From Tubulanus polymorphus (taxonomy: Eukaryota > Nemertea > Palaeonemertea > Tubulaniformes > Tubulanidae), in contig NC_134026.1 of the NCBI RefSeq assembly GCF_964204645.1, positions 15,152,450-15,216,449 of the forward strand: 64,000 nt of DNA. Reading direction: 5' to 3'. A program made the translations under genes and the position numbers. Shown here one piece after another: positions 19,839 through 31,028 of this stretch (within the stretch, counting starts at the first letter, position 1; each line of letters begins with the position of its first letter). Below the pieces are notes generated by a model that saw only the letters and a program-made list of their open reading frames with translations, did not search any database and was not told where the DNA came from.

Positions 19839-20810
19839 ATGAGTCGTCCGGCTACCCGCTCCATAACTAGATCTCTTGATAGAAGTAGAAGTGCTGAAGA
19901 TATTCGCCATTTAGCCGAAGCCAGGGATGAACCGGGTATACAGAGTCTGTCTAGGGGTGACGGACCTCGTGTTAATTCCTCGGCGATGGATGTAGTATGT
20001 CCAAATGTTTCCTCCGAGGCCTACAATTATAAAATGAAACCTGAAAGTTATAATGGTGATACTAGCTGGTCTGATTACCGGTTAAGTTTTGAGACCGTTT
20101 CTCGTATTAACTCGTGGCCTGATCATGCAAAAGCCGATTATCTTTTTGCTTCACTTCGGGGTGCAGCTAGACAGTTGGTCTGTGCAAAACTTTCCTCAGG
20201 TGAAGCACTTAATTACTTTGAGATGTGCAAAGTTCTTGAATCAAGGTTCGGCAAAGGTGCCCATTCTCAGACCTATTTGGCTGAGCTCAAGAATCGCCGC
20301 CGTAAAAGACATGAATCCTTGAGAGAGTTGGGTCAATCTATTCTTGTTTCATGTGCACTTGCGTACCCAGATTTTCCGGGGGACCAACGCGAACAGATGG
20401 CGCATATGCATTTTATTGAAGCTTTAGAGGATAAGGAAATGAGATTAAAACTGTGGCAAACCAACTACCAAAGCTTGGACGAGCTTATTAGTTTCGCTCT
20501 ACGAATAGAGGGTATTCAGCTTATGGAAAATGAGCGGGAGGATAGATCCAATATTCCTCTTTATCAGGTTCGCTCTTCCGAGGCTGCTAGAAATGAGATT
20601 ACGCGCCTGCGTCAGGATTTTGAGAGGCTTAACGCTAATATCAGTAAAGTCGTGTCGCAACAAAATGACTATCCTGAGTACAGGTTCAAGCAGTGTTATC
20701 GATGTTTAAGATATGGCCATTTAGCGCACCATTGTAGGAACCCCCCTTCTTCTCATCCTCATAGAGAGAGTTTAAACGAGAAGCGGCTGGTCCAACAGGG
20801 GAAAGATTAG
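19839..20810 (+). CDS. gag: Gag polyprotein of the Ty3/gypsy element
   Basis: 323 residues from an ATG 300 bases after the LTR. The central part has the retrotransposon capsid pattern (SWSDYRLSFETVSRINSW, about residues 72-89, with FASLRGAARQL after it). Near the C-terminus is a CCHC knuckle, C-x2-C-x4-H-x4-C (CYRCLRYGHLAHHC, 286-299), the nucleocapsid zinc finger that binds genomic RNA. An Arg/Ser-rich N-terminus precedes the capsid part. The stop at 20808-20810 overlaps the pol frame, which lies one base back and is reached through the slippery heptamer at 20771. Intact. Confidence 0.9.
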   Translation: MSRPATRSITRSLDRSRSAEDIRHLAEARDEPGIQSLSRGDGPRVNSSAMDVVCPNVSSEAYNYKMKPESYNGDTSWSDYRLSFETVSRINSWPDHAKADYLFASLRGAARQLVCAKLSSGEALNYFEMCKVLESRFGKGAHSQTYLAELKNRRRKRHESLRELGQSILVSCALAYPDFPGDQREQMAHMHFIEALEDKEMRLKLWQTNYQSLDELISFALRIEGIQLMENEREDRSNIPLYQVRSSEAARNEITRLRQDFERLNANISKVVSQQNDYPEYRFKQCYRCLRYGHLAHHCRNPPSSHPHRESLNEKRLVQQGKD

Positions 20811-23800
20811 CTGACTTTGGTGTGTCCCCTTCAAAAGTAGTTCCTTCGGTTAAATCGGATATCAACTTACCTAGTTCCATGTATATTCCTGCCTCGATTT
20901 GGGGAGTTCAGGTCAAATACCTTGTAGATACTGGAGCTCACGTAACTATTCTTAGCCGTCATGTCTATTCTAAACTTAGAGACAAAATTAAACTATGTAA
21001 TTCTAGTGTAAATTTAAGAGCAGCTGATAATCTTCCAATCAAGGTTTTAGGATCTGCCGTCATACCTATAGGTTTATTCGACTCCAGTATCACCTGGGAA
21101 GTCGTCGTGGCGGACATCAAAGATGACGCCATTCTCGGAATGGATTTCTTGTCAGCATATGACTGTCATCTTCACCCTAGGCATCAGACAATCACGTGCC
21201 AGGGTCATCAGATCAGTGTTGAAAATTCTCCTTCTAATCCTGTGTTAGTAAGAAGTAAAGATAAAATCAAGGTTCCCCCTCTAACGGAGGTAATCATTCC
21301 TTGTTATAAGAGAGGTTCTCATTCATTGGCCAAATGGGCTATTGTTGAATCTAATCATAATTGGAAATTAGGTATTGATCTTTGTGTAGCTCGGAGCATA
21401 ATTGATACTGATTGTGAAGCGATCCCCGTCAGGGTGGTCAATTTAAGTGATTCTTCACGTATCATTTATCAGAATTCCCCTCTCGCTATCCTCTCAGGAG
21501 TAAGAGCTGTATGGTCTGAATCCGATTCAGTGTCTAAGGTAGAAAGTACTTACCCGGAGAGTCTCAAGGATAAAAATCAAGCGGAGCCCGATCACCTCAA
21601 AGATCTTATAAAACGTAGTTGCGAAGGGTTGGATCCGATACAGTCCAATCAAGTTAAGAAACTGATTTTGAAATACTCCGATGTATTCGCTAAATCTGAC
21701 TTGGATTTGGGAGAAGCCATGGGGGTTGAACACACTATTGACACGGGACATCTTCCGCCTATTAAACAGAAAGTTCGGCGGGTCCCTCAGGCTAAGCAAC
21801 CTGAATTGAATTCATTATTAGGTAAAATGCAACAATCTAACGTGATTGAAAAGAGCAATTCTGGCTGGAATTCCAGTATCGTACTAGTCACCAAGCCAGA
21901 CGGTTCGCTCCGATTGGTTAATGATTTCCGAGATTTAAACCAACACACGGTTGCCGATGCCTATCCATTACCTAGAATAGACGATACTATCCGATCTATG
22001 TCGGGTGCTGTTTTCTTTTGTCAAGCCGACCTACAGAGCGGCTATTGGCAAGTTAAATTATCAGAGAATGACCGTGGGAAGACTGCATTTGCTACCCCTC
22101 ATGGGTTTTATCAATATCGTAAACTACCTATGGGATTGAAAAATTCTGCCGCTACTTTTGAGAGACTTATGGAAAGAGTTCTCGAGGGTCTTTTGAATGA
22201 CATTGTTTTAGTTTATTTAGATGACATCATTGTTTATGGGCGTGATTTTGAGACCATGTTGACTAACCTTGAGAAAGTTTTTATTCGTCTTCGTTCAGCT
22301 AATTTGAAACTCAAGCCCAAAAAGTGTAATTTCTTCCGTCGTAGAGTTCAATTCCTTGGTCATGTTGTTTCTGACAAAGGTGTCTCCTGTTCGGAAGAGA
22401 AAATCAAAGCTATTAAAGATTGGGTTAGACCCTCTACTCAAACCGAGACTAGACAATTCCTCGGTTTGGCTAGCTATTATAGGGCATTTTGTCCTAATTT
22501 TGCTTCCATAGCTAAGCCACTTCATTCCTTGACTGAGAAGTACAAGGTGTTCCTGTGGACTGAGGAGTGTGAGACTTCTTTCCTTAAACTTAAGGAGATG
22601 TTAATAACAGCGCCGGTACTAGCTTTTCCTGACCCTAAGCTTCCGTATATTCTGGACACGGATGCCAGTGGCTGGGGTATAGGTGGCGTTTTGTCTCAAC
22701 TGGACGAATCCGGTCGTGAGTGAGTCATTTTCTATGGCAGTAGAACCTTGAGTAAAACTGAGAGAAACTATTGTGTTACGCGTCGAGAGTTACTAGCTGT
22801 GGTCGTTTTTGTGAAATTCTTCCGATATTATCTGGAAGGTCATAAGTTCACGGTCCGCACCGATCACTCCTCCCTCCGCTGGATGATGAACTTCAAAGAA
22901 CCCGACGGGCAAACTGCCCGATGGCTGTCTCTCCTTTCGAGTTTCGAATTCGATATCGTACACCGTGAAGGGCGTAAGCACACTAACTGTGACGCTCTTT
23001 CTCGCACTAATTGTCCGCAGTGCCAGCGTATGGAAAGTAAATGCTCCGGTAGTAACGAGAAGCCAATCAAACTCAAAGATCTCAGGGTCAATGCAATTTC
23101 TCCTGATACACTTCCTGAGGCTGAGTCCCATGTGGCTAAATTTCTTCCCTCTGATGAGTGGGAGCCACAAAATTTGGCTCAAGCACAGCGTGCCGACCCT
23201 GAGTTTGGATGGATCTTTGATTACATTTATAGTGACTCTCGTCCGGCCTGGTCCGAGATTTCTGCTCTTAGTCCTGCAGCCAAGTTCTATTGGGCTCTGT
23301 GGAATTCCATCACAGTAATTGATGGTGTTTTGCATATAACTAAGAAGAGAGAGGGATTCCCTGACTCTGTACTTACTCTTTTACCTCTCCAATATAGAAA
23401 AAGTGTGTTCGAAAATATTCATTCCTCTGTAACATCCGCACATTTAGGTATTCGAAAGACTACATTCAGTATGCACCGACGTTTCTTCTGGCATTCTATT
23501 TTGTCAGACATTAAATCTTTCTGTCGTTGCTGTGAAGATTGTCAAGCTAGAAAGTCGTTATCTGAAAAGAGGCCCAAAGCAAAACTGATGTTATACAATG
23601 TAGGTGCTCCTCTTGAGAGAGTAGGAATCGATATCTTAGGTCCGTTACCTGAGTCCAGATCTGGTAATAGCTATATTGTGGTGGTTTGTGACTATTTCAC
23701 AAAGTGGGCGGAAGCCTACCCTATTCCCAATCAAGAAGCCGAAACAGTGGCTGAGCAGCTTGTTACGAATTTCATTAGTCGATTTGGTGTCCCTAGATCC

Positions 23801-24595
23801 TTGCATTCGGATCGCGGACAAAACTTTCTTTCCAAGTTGATGACAGAGTTATGTGCCATTTTACACATTCGCAAGACCAACACTACTCCTTATAGACCCT
23901 CTTCTAATGGTCTCGTCGAGAGATTTAACAAGACGCTAGCTCAGAGTTTGAGAACTCGTGTGAATGAGAAACAGGATGACTGGGATGAGCACTTACATTT
24001 CATTACTATGGCTTTTCGAGCTACAGTACATGATGTGACCGGATTCTCACCCAATTTTCTCATGTTCGGACGTGAAGTCGATATGCCGGTGGACCTTATA
24101 TCTGGCCGTCCAGCGAACCAGGTGGCTTTTCCGTTTACTCAGTATGTAGCTGAAATGAAGCGCGAGATAGAATCTGCATTTGAGATTGTCCGAATTAATA
24201 TAGGAAAGAGAGGAAAGAGAAATAAACGGAACTACGACTTACTTAGATCTGGGGGGAAATACAGTGTCGGGGATCAGGTATGGCTATTCCGTCCTGCTGT
24301 AGCGGTCGGCTGTAGTAGAAAGCTTTCGTCTTTCTGGAAGGGTCCATTCCCCGTCATCGAAGTAATTAATGACGTGGTATACAGGCTGTCGGTTCAGGGA
24401 AAGTCCGTAACAGCTCATTTTGATCGTCTCAAGCCGTATCATGCTGGTAACGTTTGTCCTCCTGAAATTAGAGACAAGAAAATGAGTGAAAGTAATTTTA
24501 GAAATTCTGACTTAACCCAGTCGGTGTATGATTCGTCAGATCCAGTTGTAACACGTTCGGGACGTCACATTAAGCGACCATCTCGATACAGTTGA
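20765..24595 (+). pseudogene. pol: Pol polyprotein: protease, reverse transcriptase, RNase H, integrase; one in-frame TGA
   Basis: One frame from 20765 to 24595, interrupted only by TGA at 22721-22723. There is no good ATG at the start, consistent with frameshift expression. Domains: aspartic protease (LVDTGAHVTIL, around 20921-20953), RT with YLDD (around 22214-22225), RNase H (DTDASGWG, around 22660-22683, continuing past the stop with DHSSLRWM), integrase HHCC finger (around 23422-23560), catalytic D,D-35-E core (GIDILGPLP, SDRGQNF, NGLVERFN) and a GPY/F-type module (FWKGPFPVIEV). The stop falls in RNase H between the first catalytic Asp and the rest. All other landmarks are intact. It is either an inactivating point change in this copy or, less likely, a recoded stop. 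Confidence 0.9.
20771..20777 (+). other. -1 ribosomal frameshift site TTTAAAC at the gag-pol overlap
   Basis: In the gag frame the codons read AGT TTA AAC, giving the heptamer T TTA AAC, the canonical X XXY YYZ slippery sequence. The pol frame (one base back) is closed by TAG at 20762-20764 and open from 20765, so the site is correctly placed in the 46-base overlap. A downstream stem is possible between AGGGGA (20797-20802) and TCCCCT (20825-20830). Confidence 0.75.
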
Positions 24596-24899
24596 GATCT
24601 CTTTGTTGTTGTCTGTAAGGGTTAACCTTAGCGTTCCTAAGGGCCTGTTGGGTGCAGTGATAACTTGTACTAATCATTGAATATGTATACATAGTAGTAA
24701 TTAATCTTAAAAATTTTTCTGCTGTGGGTTTCTTATCTTTCTTGCGGTAATCTCGTGAGATGTAACTCGTTTATAGAGATGTATTCCTTCCTCCTTCTCT
24801 TGGAGGGGGTTTAAAACTATTCTCCACCCTTTTTCTGGCTAGGATGCCACCTTATATACTCACTGACAAGTGGGTTCAATTCGGGTGAAGTTACTTAAG

Positions 24900-24940
<41 letters not shown>

Positions 24941-24970
24941 CTTTGTTTTCTCTTTTTCTATACATTTTCA
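24596..24970 (+). other. Region between pol and ORF3, with TA microsatellite and splice acceptor
   Basis: Contains a (TA)n run at about 24902-24937 and then a strong 3' splice site (CTCTTTTTCTATACATTTTCAG, key part 24951-24970) six bases before the ORF3 ATG. No gene. Confidence 0.6.
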
Positions 24971-24976
24971 GTGAAT

Positions 24977-25786
24977 ATGGACGCCCAGGACAAGTGGACG
25001 TGTCACGACTGCGGTCTTAGGCTTAGTAACACGTACAGGAAGTCGCGCCACCAGGTGTCTTGCACCTGGAAGCTTTTCGGTCGCAAAACGTATCCGGCCG
25101 GCACGGTATTTTCATGCCTTATGTGTGGATTTAGTAATCCGAAAGTGGCGAGGGTAATAACTCACATATCAAAATCGCATCGCGACCGCGTAAGAAGGAA
25201 CGGCAATACTTATGTCGGTTTGATTCGTTCGTGTGTGCCGGAGGGAGTGCCTCGGACGGTTTTCCCGGGCCTCCCTACCGCTAGTTTTGTGTCCGACGTC
25301 GGACTGGATGAGACTGGAGAATCATCGGTGTCGGAACTCCCGAAGAAGTTCCCGTTTTTTTCGTTACCGCCGCCGCCTCCTCCGCCGCCGTATTCACCGC
25401 CTCCGCCGCCTAGTTCGCCGCCTCCGCCTATCGAAACGCCTACATTGTTCGATTGTTTGAACATTCCGCTTCCAGGACAACCTGCGCTGTGCAGTTTTGA
25501 TGTATCGACGGAAATCATTCTTGACGGCATTGAGGAACCTGCAAACTCATCCTTACTCATGCGAACATCTACACCCGTACCAGCTGAAGACGCGGTTCCC
25601 GTGGAGATCAACCCTGCAGTACTTTCCGAACCTTCGTGCGCTGTCGGTAATTCTCCGGTCTCCAAGCAATGTGGCGCTGTTCGGCATGTTCACGATTTTC
25701 GCGGACACCACCTCGAGATATCGGTCCCGGTTGGAGTCCCGATTAACTGCCCGTTGTGTCTTCACCTGGTCAAATCTTTTGAATAA
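24977..25786 (+). CDS. Third ORF of the retrotransposon: zinc-finger, polyproline protein
   Basis: The ORF lies where env is found in retroviruses. About 269 residues from the ATG at 24977. Two fingers near the N-terminus: CHDCGLRLSNTYRKSRHQVSC (C-x2-C-x12-H-x4-C; key residues C, C, H, C) and CLMCGF...ITHISKSH (C-x2-C-x12-H-x4-H). A proline-rich tract follows (about residues 131-153), then an acidic middle, and a last CPLC pair near the C-terminus. No signal peptide or membrane segment, so it is not an envelope. The ATG is just after a good splice acceptor, so a spliced subgenomic mRNA is likely. I do not recognise a family. A nucleic-acid-binding accessory or regulatory protein is inferred. 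Intact, unlike pol. Confidence 0.75.
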   Translation: MDAQDKWTCHDCGLRLSNTYRKSRHQVSCTWKLFGRKTYPAGTVFSCLMCGFSNPKVARVITHISKSHRDRVRRNGNTYVGLIRSCVPEGVPRTVFPGLPTASFVSDVGLDETGESSVSELPKKFPFFSLPPPPPPPPYSPPPPPSSPPPPIETPTLFDCLNIPLPGQPALCSFDVSTEIILDGIEEPANSSLLMRTSTPVPAEDAVPVEINPAVLSEPSCAVGNSPVSKQCGAVRHVHDFRGHHLEISVPVGVPINCPLCLHLVKSFE

Positions 25787-25840
25787 CCTTATATATATAC
25801 TTTACCTTTGTCGCCTTTTCTGAGCGGGTCGCTCAGGGCT

Positions 25841-25852
25841 GGTGGGGGGCTT
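25841..25852 (+). other. Polypurine tract before the 3' LTR
   Basis: GGTGGGGGGCTT directly precedes the TGTAGCGG start of the LTR; the G-run is the likely plus-strand primer. Confidence 0.65.
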
Positions 25853-27868
25853 TGTAGCGGAAATTCGTTTCACTTCGTTCTGTTCTTTTTATTTTCCAGC
25901 TGCAGAGTCCTCCCCAGCTCAGTCTAAAATTCATATTAAATTCCTATTAAAAGTTTGTATGATGTAAAATAAAACCTTATAATGTATTTGTAACTCTGAG
26001 ACAAGAATGTTTAATGCTTTGGACTTCGGTCTGGTGGATTAGAAACTATTTTTATTTCTATCTTAATGAAATATTGTATGATTTAATCTGAATTCAAAAA
26101 CTGTACCTAAAGACCTTTTCTATGTGTTCGGGTCACTCCCGGTTTGTATTTTTCGAGTTAATGTGCCTAAATCGATGTTCCCGTGCTTAAATCGATATTT
26201 TTATGCTGTGCTCTGTGCCCGAGATGGCGCCACTATACGGCTCTTAATTATATTGTGTGCTCGGGGTGCTTTGTTTTAACCAATTAGATGGGGTTACGTC
26301 ATAATCTGGGCTCTATAAAAGGCAAAAATGTGCTTTATTAATTAGTCTCGGTGCACATTCTTAGGTGTGTATTACTAAGATTTTGAACTATGGGGGGAGG
26401 GATTAATCTAATTTTCTTAGTAAGTCATACTTAGCACTGATTCTCTTTAAGTATTTCTTGGTCCTTATTCTCAAAGTTGTTTTTCTTCCAAGATGTTTTC
26501 GGAAAACAATCTTTCAGGGTTCAAGGAGGTTTTCTCCTTCGAATTATTCCCCGAAAGTATTCTTCTTTCCGATTTCCTCTCTTGGTTTTTCCCTCAACTT
26601 TTGAGTTTTCGGAGTAGTGACCATCTCTTACATAAACATAATAGGAAGAATGATTAAATAAATACTTAACTGGAACTATGATTAAATATAGCGAAAATTC
26701 TTATCTTTATTAAGAGCACTTAGAGTTACATCTTCTTTAGCGTAAAACGAGCGCAGGGTTTAAGTAACTATTGTTGAGTCGTAATTTTAGAATATCTGAA
26801 ATCTTTATTCCTAATACTATTGAATTCTGGTGCGATTCGTGCACTTGTATTAAGGGCAATATGCCCTTGTTAATCTCCTCCTTTGGTGGCCGGTTGGCCA
26901 TCTTATCTACCTTAAATGTTGTAAATAAGAGATAACCTCGAGGTTGTGTATATATTGTTCATTGTTCGAATATTTCCAAGAAATAATAAATAGTATTCAA
27001 GAGAATATTATCATATACATAAAATTCTAAATCTTTGCCTTTTTCCCTAAACTATTTTTGTGGTGTCGGATTTACTATCAATTGAGGAAAGGATTTTCTT
27101 GTGCATTTTTGGGATTCTGTGACACCATAAAATATTCTTGAAGAATCTTGTGGGTTGGAGAGTTTAGGGCATCATGTAAGTCTTCAAAAAGGGGAAGCAT
27201 TGAGGGCACCCTCTAGTGGGAGAGGCCAAAAATTGGTGAATGCTCCTCGTTTTATTTAGTTGGTATCTATTATTCTTTTTGAAGCTAAACGCCTGATCAG
27301 GTCGGCTGTGGAGGCCGGAAATACTTGTAGCGCTGGACGCAGTCCTGTATTTCCTCCTCAGTCGGAGAGAAAGCTAGGGGATTTTTATTTTATTTGACTC
27401 ATTCATGATTCTTCTATTAATTCTTTTGGTCACAGTTTTTCATACATGCACACGCCTTTTTCATGGGTGATTTGTGAGGACATTCAGTCACCCGTGTTAC
27501 CATTATGACTTATCACTGAGAATTAGGACTCCTTTAAGTATTCTCACTCACCAGAGGAAGACTTGACATATTTTTGCGCGTTAAATCTCATGGAGGAAAA
27601 CAAGAGAATTTTCCCCTTCTAGCTTCTCTACCTCCCAGATGCTAGTGACGTGAGCGAACCCTAGAAGCGACGCCTATATGCAACTTTTTCCTTAAATGTA
27701 TAGGATTATAGAAAGAGAGAGAGAGAGTTACCTGTATTCCCTCTTGGTCGAGGAAATTCCGAGAGTTGAGACCTTAGACTTGACATTATGAGTTTTAACG
27801 GAAACGGAAGTAGATTTTTGTAGTCACTTGCCAGAGCACGCTACCCCGAATCCCGGTATTCCGCTTCA
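25853..27868 (+). repeat. 3' LTR (2016 bp)
   Basis: Near-identical to the 5' LTR. Differences seen: single bases near 26240, 26786, 27650, 27728 and 27792, a 2-base deletion near 26762, and CGAGG instead of a TA-rich run near 26938. Ends TTCCGCTTCA. Confidence 0.95.
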
Positions 27869-27872
27869 CCTG
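27869..27872. repeat. Target site duplication CCTG, right
   Basis: Matches 17505-17508. Confidence 0.75.
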
Positions 27873-27880
27873 AATGACAT

Positions 27881-28895
27881 TTTTAGCCCACTCGGGACTT
27901 AGGCCTACTGCGTTCACTTTTCGTCTTTGTCCGTTCGTCCGTCCGTAGACAGAATTCAGTTATTTTGGGAAGTTTTGAAGACGCTTACAGCGATGGATCT
28001 TCTTGAGCTTTAGTTTATACATGAATCTACCCTATATACATCTTCTGCCTAAAAACTGGCTCGATCAGAATCAAGATGGCCGACTGGCAGCCATTGTTGT
28101 TCGCCAAAATTAGCACTTTTTACACATTTTGAAGTTTTCAAGGGAAATTTTGAAAACGTTTAAACAATTATCTTGATCTTTCAAATATGCCTATGTTTGT
28201 TGTCCCCTATGATGCAACAGTAGGCCTATAAGAGAGATTGGGTCGATCGGACCCAAGATGACCGTCGTGTGTCCTGAATTTCGAGACGGAATAGCTCATG
28301 ACATGTTGTATGATTGTGATTGAGTTTCAAGGTTATTGGTTTTTGTATATGGTCACCAGGGGGCGTTGAATAGCCGAATAACTTAGTATCTTCCTTTTAT
28401 ATTGGTATCTAGACATATTTTGTAACCACAATGAATTGTAAAATTGTAGCTTGTGGCATTTGCTATGATTGTGGTGAGTTTCAAGGTCATTAGTTTTTCT
28501 GTATGGTCACTTGGGGGCGTTGAATATCCGAATAACTAACTATTTTCATATTCTATTGGTACCCAGGCATATTTTGTAACCACAATGAATTGCAAAATTG
28601 TAGCTTGTGACATTTTCTATGATTGTGGTGAGTTTCAAGGCCGTTAGTTTTTCTGTATGGTCACCAAGGGGCGTTGAATATCCGAATAACTAACTATTTT
28701 CATATTCTACTGGTACCCAGGCATATTTTGTAACCACAATCAATTGCAAAATTGTAGCTCATGACATGTTTGATGATTGAGGTGAGTTGTAAGGTGATTG
28801 CTTTCTTAATAGGGGGCGTTGAATATTGAAAATTTCTGTTTGGTGAGCATTTCAAACCACTTCCCAAGTGGGCATGGTGTCCCTGGACCCCTAGT
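27881..28895 (+). repeat. Dispersed repeat R1 (AGCCCACT...AGGGGGCG family), full-looking copy
   Basis: It begins TTTTTAGCCCACTCGGGACT and ends near CAAGTGGGCATGGTGTCCC...GACCCCTAGTT, so its ends are partly inverted. Inside it repeats a module of about 155-160 bp with CACAATGAATTG, TTGTAGCTTGTGAC and AGGGGGCGTTGAAT (28358, 28506, 28665, 28806). Related pieces lie at 28947, 34019/40189, 41640 and 42970. No protein coding; probably a nonautonomous element. Confidence 0.6.
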
Positions 28896-28946
28896 TGGAG
28901 TTTAAATAAGGCCAGAAATCGGGGTTGGTGTTTATGAGAAACTAAT

Positions 28947-29450
28947 TTTTAGCCCACTTAGGACTTTTGTCGCAGCGGGCTATTGCGTTCACTTTTCGTC
29001 CGTCGTCCGTCTGTTCGTCCGTCCGCCTGGCCGTCCGTCAACTTTTGCTTCAATTTGTTACTAGTACCACAGTTCTTCTCTGATCTTGATGGAAATTGGT
29101 CTGAAGATACTATGGGTCAAGCACTAAAAAGTTATAGAGCCGTTTTTCCCAATTTAATCACTAGGGGGCACTGAACAGGTGGCGCATGTAAAATCTTTAT
29201 ATTGCTTCTTGTCCTACAATTATGATCCAATCTTGACGAAACTTGGTATATAGATACTATGGGTCAAAGGCTAAAACGTTATAGAGCCATTTTCCCAATT
29301 TAATCTCTAGGGGGCGCTGAACAGGTGGCGTAAAATCTTTATATTGCTACTTGTCCTACAATTTGCAAATAATGCAATCTTGACGAAACTGGGTATATAG
29401 ATACTATGGGCCTACAGGCTTGACTGATTTTCTCTTAACTTTGTTTAGTT
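28947..29450 (+). repeat. Second R1-related repeat copy
   Basis: Starts AGCCCACTTAGGACTTTTG and carries the CGTCCGTCCGT-rich stretch. Two internal modules follow with TATGGGTCAA...TTATAGAGCC and CTAGGGGGC(A/G)CTGAAC. Confidence 0.55.
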
Positions 29451-29764
29451 AGGGGTGGAACGAAGATGTGCCCTATTGTGTTTGATTTCTGTAGGTCATC
29501 CAAATGGCTGCCCCAGCCATATTCCTAGAGCGTAATTTCACCGGTCACCATTTTGGGTTTCGACAAAATAATGAAATATCTAAATACCAGTAAAGAAAAA
29601 TTTATTGAGCTAAATAAACATCTTTGTTTCTACCACAAACCAAAGCGGCTATCAAGAATAATCTTACCAACTGCTAATTTTGTTACTTGCAAAATATTGA
29701 GTCAACCTTCTTGATTTGAACGTTCCAGTTAACCAGTTCGCTAACTTTTTTCACGTTCTGATGT
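29451..29764. other. Anonymous DNA
   Basis: No gene or clear repeat was recognised. Confidence 0.4.
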
Positions 29765-30386
29765 TTTATTTTATTTTATTTTATTTATCGTATCATTTCA
29801 CACAAAAATGTAGAAAGATACACACAAGTTTACAGGATAGAGAAATTGGAAAAAAAGAAGAAAAAAAAAGATAACCAAAAATATTACAAAATAACATAAT
29901 CGTTTTAAAATCAGTACAAGAAGACAAAAAATGTTTTACCAAAAAAGATTTACACTTTTATATCAGACATAAATATTCAATTATATCATCAATGTTGCTG
30001 TCATTTGATTCATATCTTAGGTCAAGGAAATCTCGAATATGTGTGGCAGATTATGAGACATCATAATCATCATTTAAAATCAACGAGGATATAATATTTC
30101 TATTCAGGTTAAATTCATAGCAAATATGAGTAAGAGTATTTCCTGTCGGGGAATTACTGCCAGAAATTAAAATTTTACTGAGGATTTGAAGTACAGTATT
30201 ATTACTTTCACACATGCTTATAAAAAACTTAATGAATCTATTGAATAGCTGTAATTGAATTGGGAGATCATCACAAATACCATGCAAAAGATTGGAGTGA
30301 GTGCGGTAGGGCAAGTTAAAAAGTTTGCGAACAAATTTTCTCCAAGTGATAAAAAACATAGGCCTATTTACATCGGCTTGTTTCAA
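29765..30386 (-). mobile_element. 3' fragment of a non-LTR retrotransposon (LINE)
   Basis: On the minus strand a frame of 111 codons holds WRKFVRKLFNLPYRTHSNLL and RFIKFF, then SNNTVLQIL. This is the C-terminal domain of LINE ORF2 proteins (WRK...LPYRTH signature of the CR1/L2/jockey-like range). It is followed by a 3' part ending in an A-rich pentamer tail, (AAAAT)n on the minus strand at about 29765-29790. It is 5'-truncated, as is usual for LINEs. Confidence 0.65.
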
Positions 30387-31028
30387 AAAATTTTATATTG
30401 ATGTTTTGAAATAGGCTTAATTTCAAATATTTCATAATTAGATAAAAATGCAAATTAAGGCGCAATGGTTTAATTGATAACTGGTGTAACTTTATTTTTC
30501 AGTTGGAAACAGATTTTATAAGAGGCAACGTAAGTTCTTTTATCTTGAATTGAAATTCACTTGGATGTTATATGTAGGCGTTTTAGAATGGAAGGGAACA
30601 GGAAGAAAATAAAAATAAAATTCCTTTTATTATTTGAGTATTTTCCACATAAAACCTGCAGAAAAAGAATTTTTAAAAATTGTGATGAATTTTATTCAAA
30701 TGATGGGAGAAATTTAAAAAGAACTAACATTTTTTTTGCTTATCATGAGATTAGAAAATTAAGATGAACATAACTTTTGCCAGTTACTGGGTTGAAAATC
30801 AAGATGAGCACACAAATTGGGGGTGTTTTAAAGTTTGAAAACACGTACGGAGGACTAAAACATGTTTTTCTAAATTTGATGATTTTTGCAGAATTCCAGG
30901 AGCTGGATTCGTTCTATTAGTAAAATAAAAAGCCCTTAGAATGTGATTAATTTACAAAGATTTTGCATGTTTTGAAAAATACTGAACTGACCTGATTATA
31001 ACTTTACTGATAATACTACATATCTCAG
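30387..31028. other. Upstream region or intron of the SET gene; no exon identified
   Basis: AT-rich, with no frame of known type. Earlier exons of the SET gene (start codon) could be here or further upstream, but I could not support one. Confidence 0.35.

Larger units (their letters stand above)
17509..27868 (+). mobile_element. Complete Ty3/gypsy LTR retrotransposon (10.36 kb)
   Basis: Order: 5' LTR, primer site, gag, pol (protease, RT, RNase H, integrase), a third ORF, polypurine tract, 3' LTR. Flanked by the 4-bp duplication CCTG (17505-17508 and 27869-27872). The pol order with integrase last, and the integrase GPY/F-type C-terminus (WKGPFPVIEV), place it in Ty3/gypsy. The two 2-kb LTRs differ by only a handful of substitutions plus two indels by eye, so insertion is recent. 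The only obvious lesion is one in-frame stop in RNase H. No chromodomain was seen, and no envelope; the env position is taken by a zinc-finger ORF. Confidence 0.93.

Noticed and set aside
20822-20824. GTG as initiation codon for pol
   Set aside because: The pol frame is open further upstream and is reached by the frameshift site. An independent GTG start is unnecessary.
22793-23335. 180-codon minus-strand frame within pol
   Set aside because: Shadow of the retrotransposon pol frame; no motif of its own.
25210-25665. 151-codon minus-strand Gly-rich frame
   Set aside because: Complement of the polyproline tract of ORF3.
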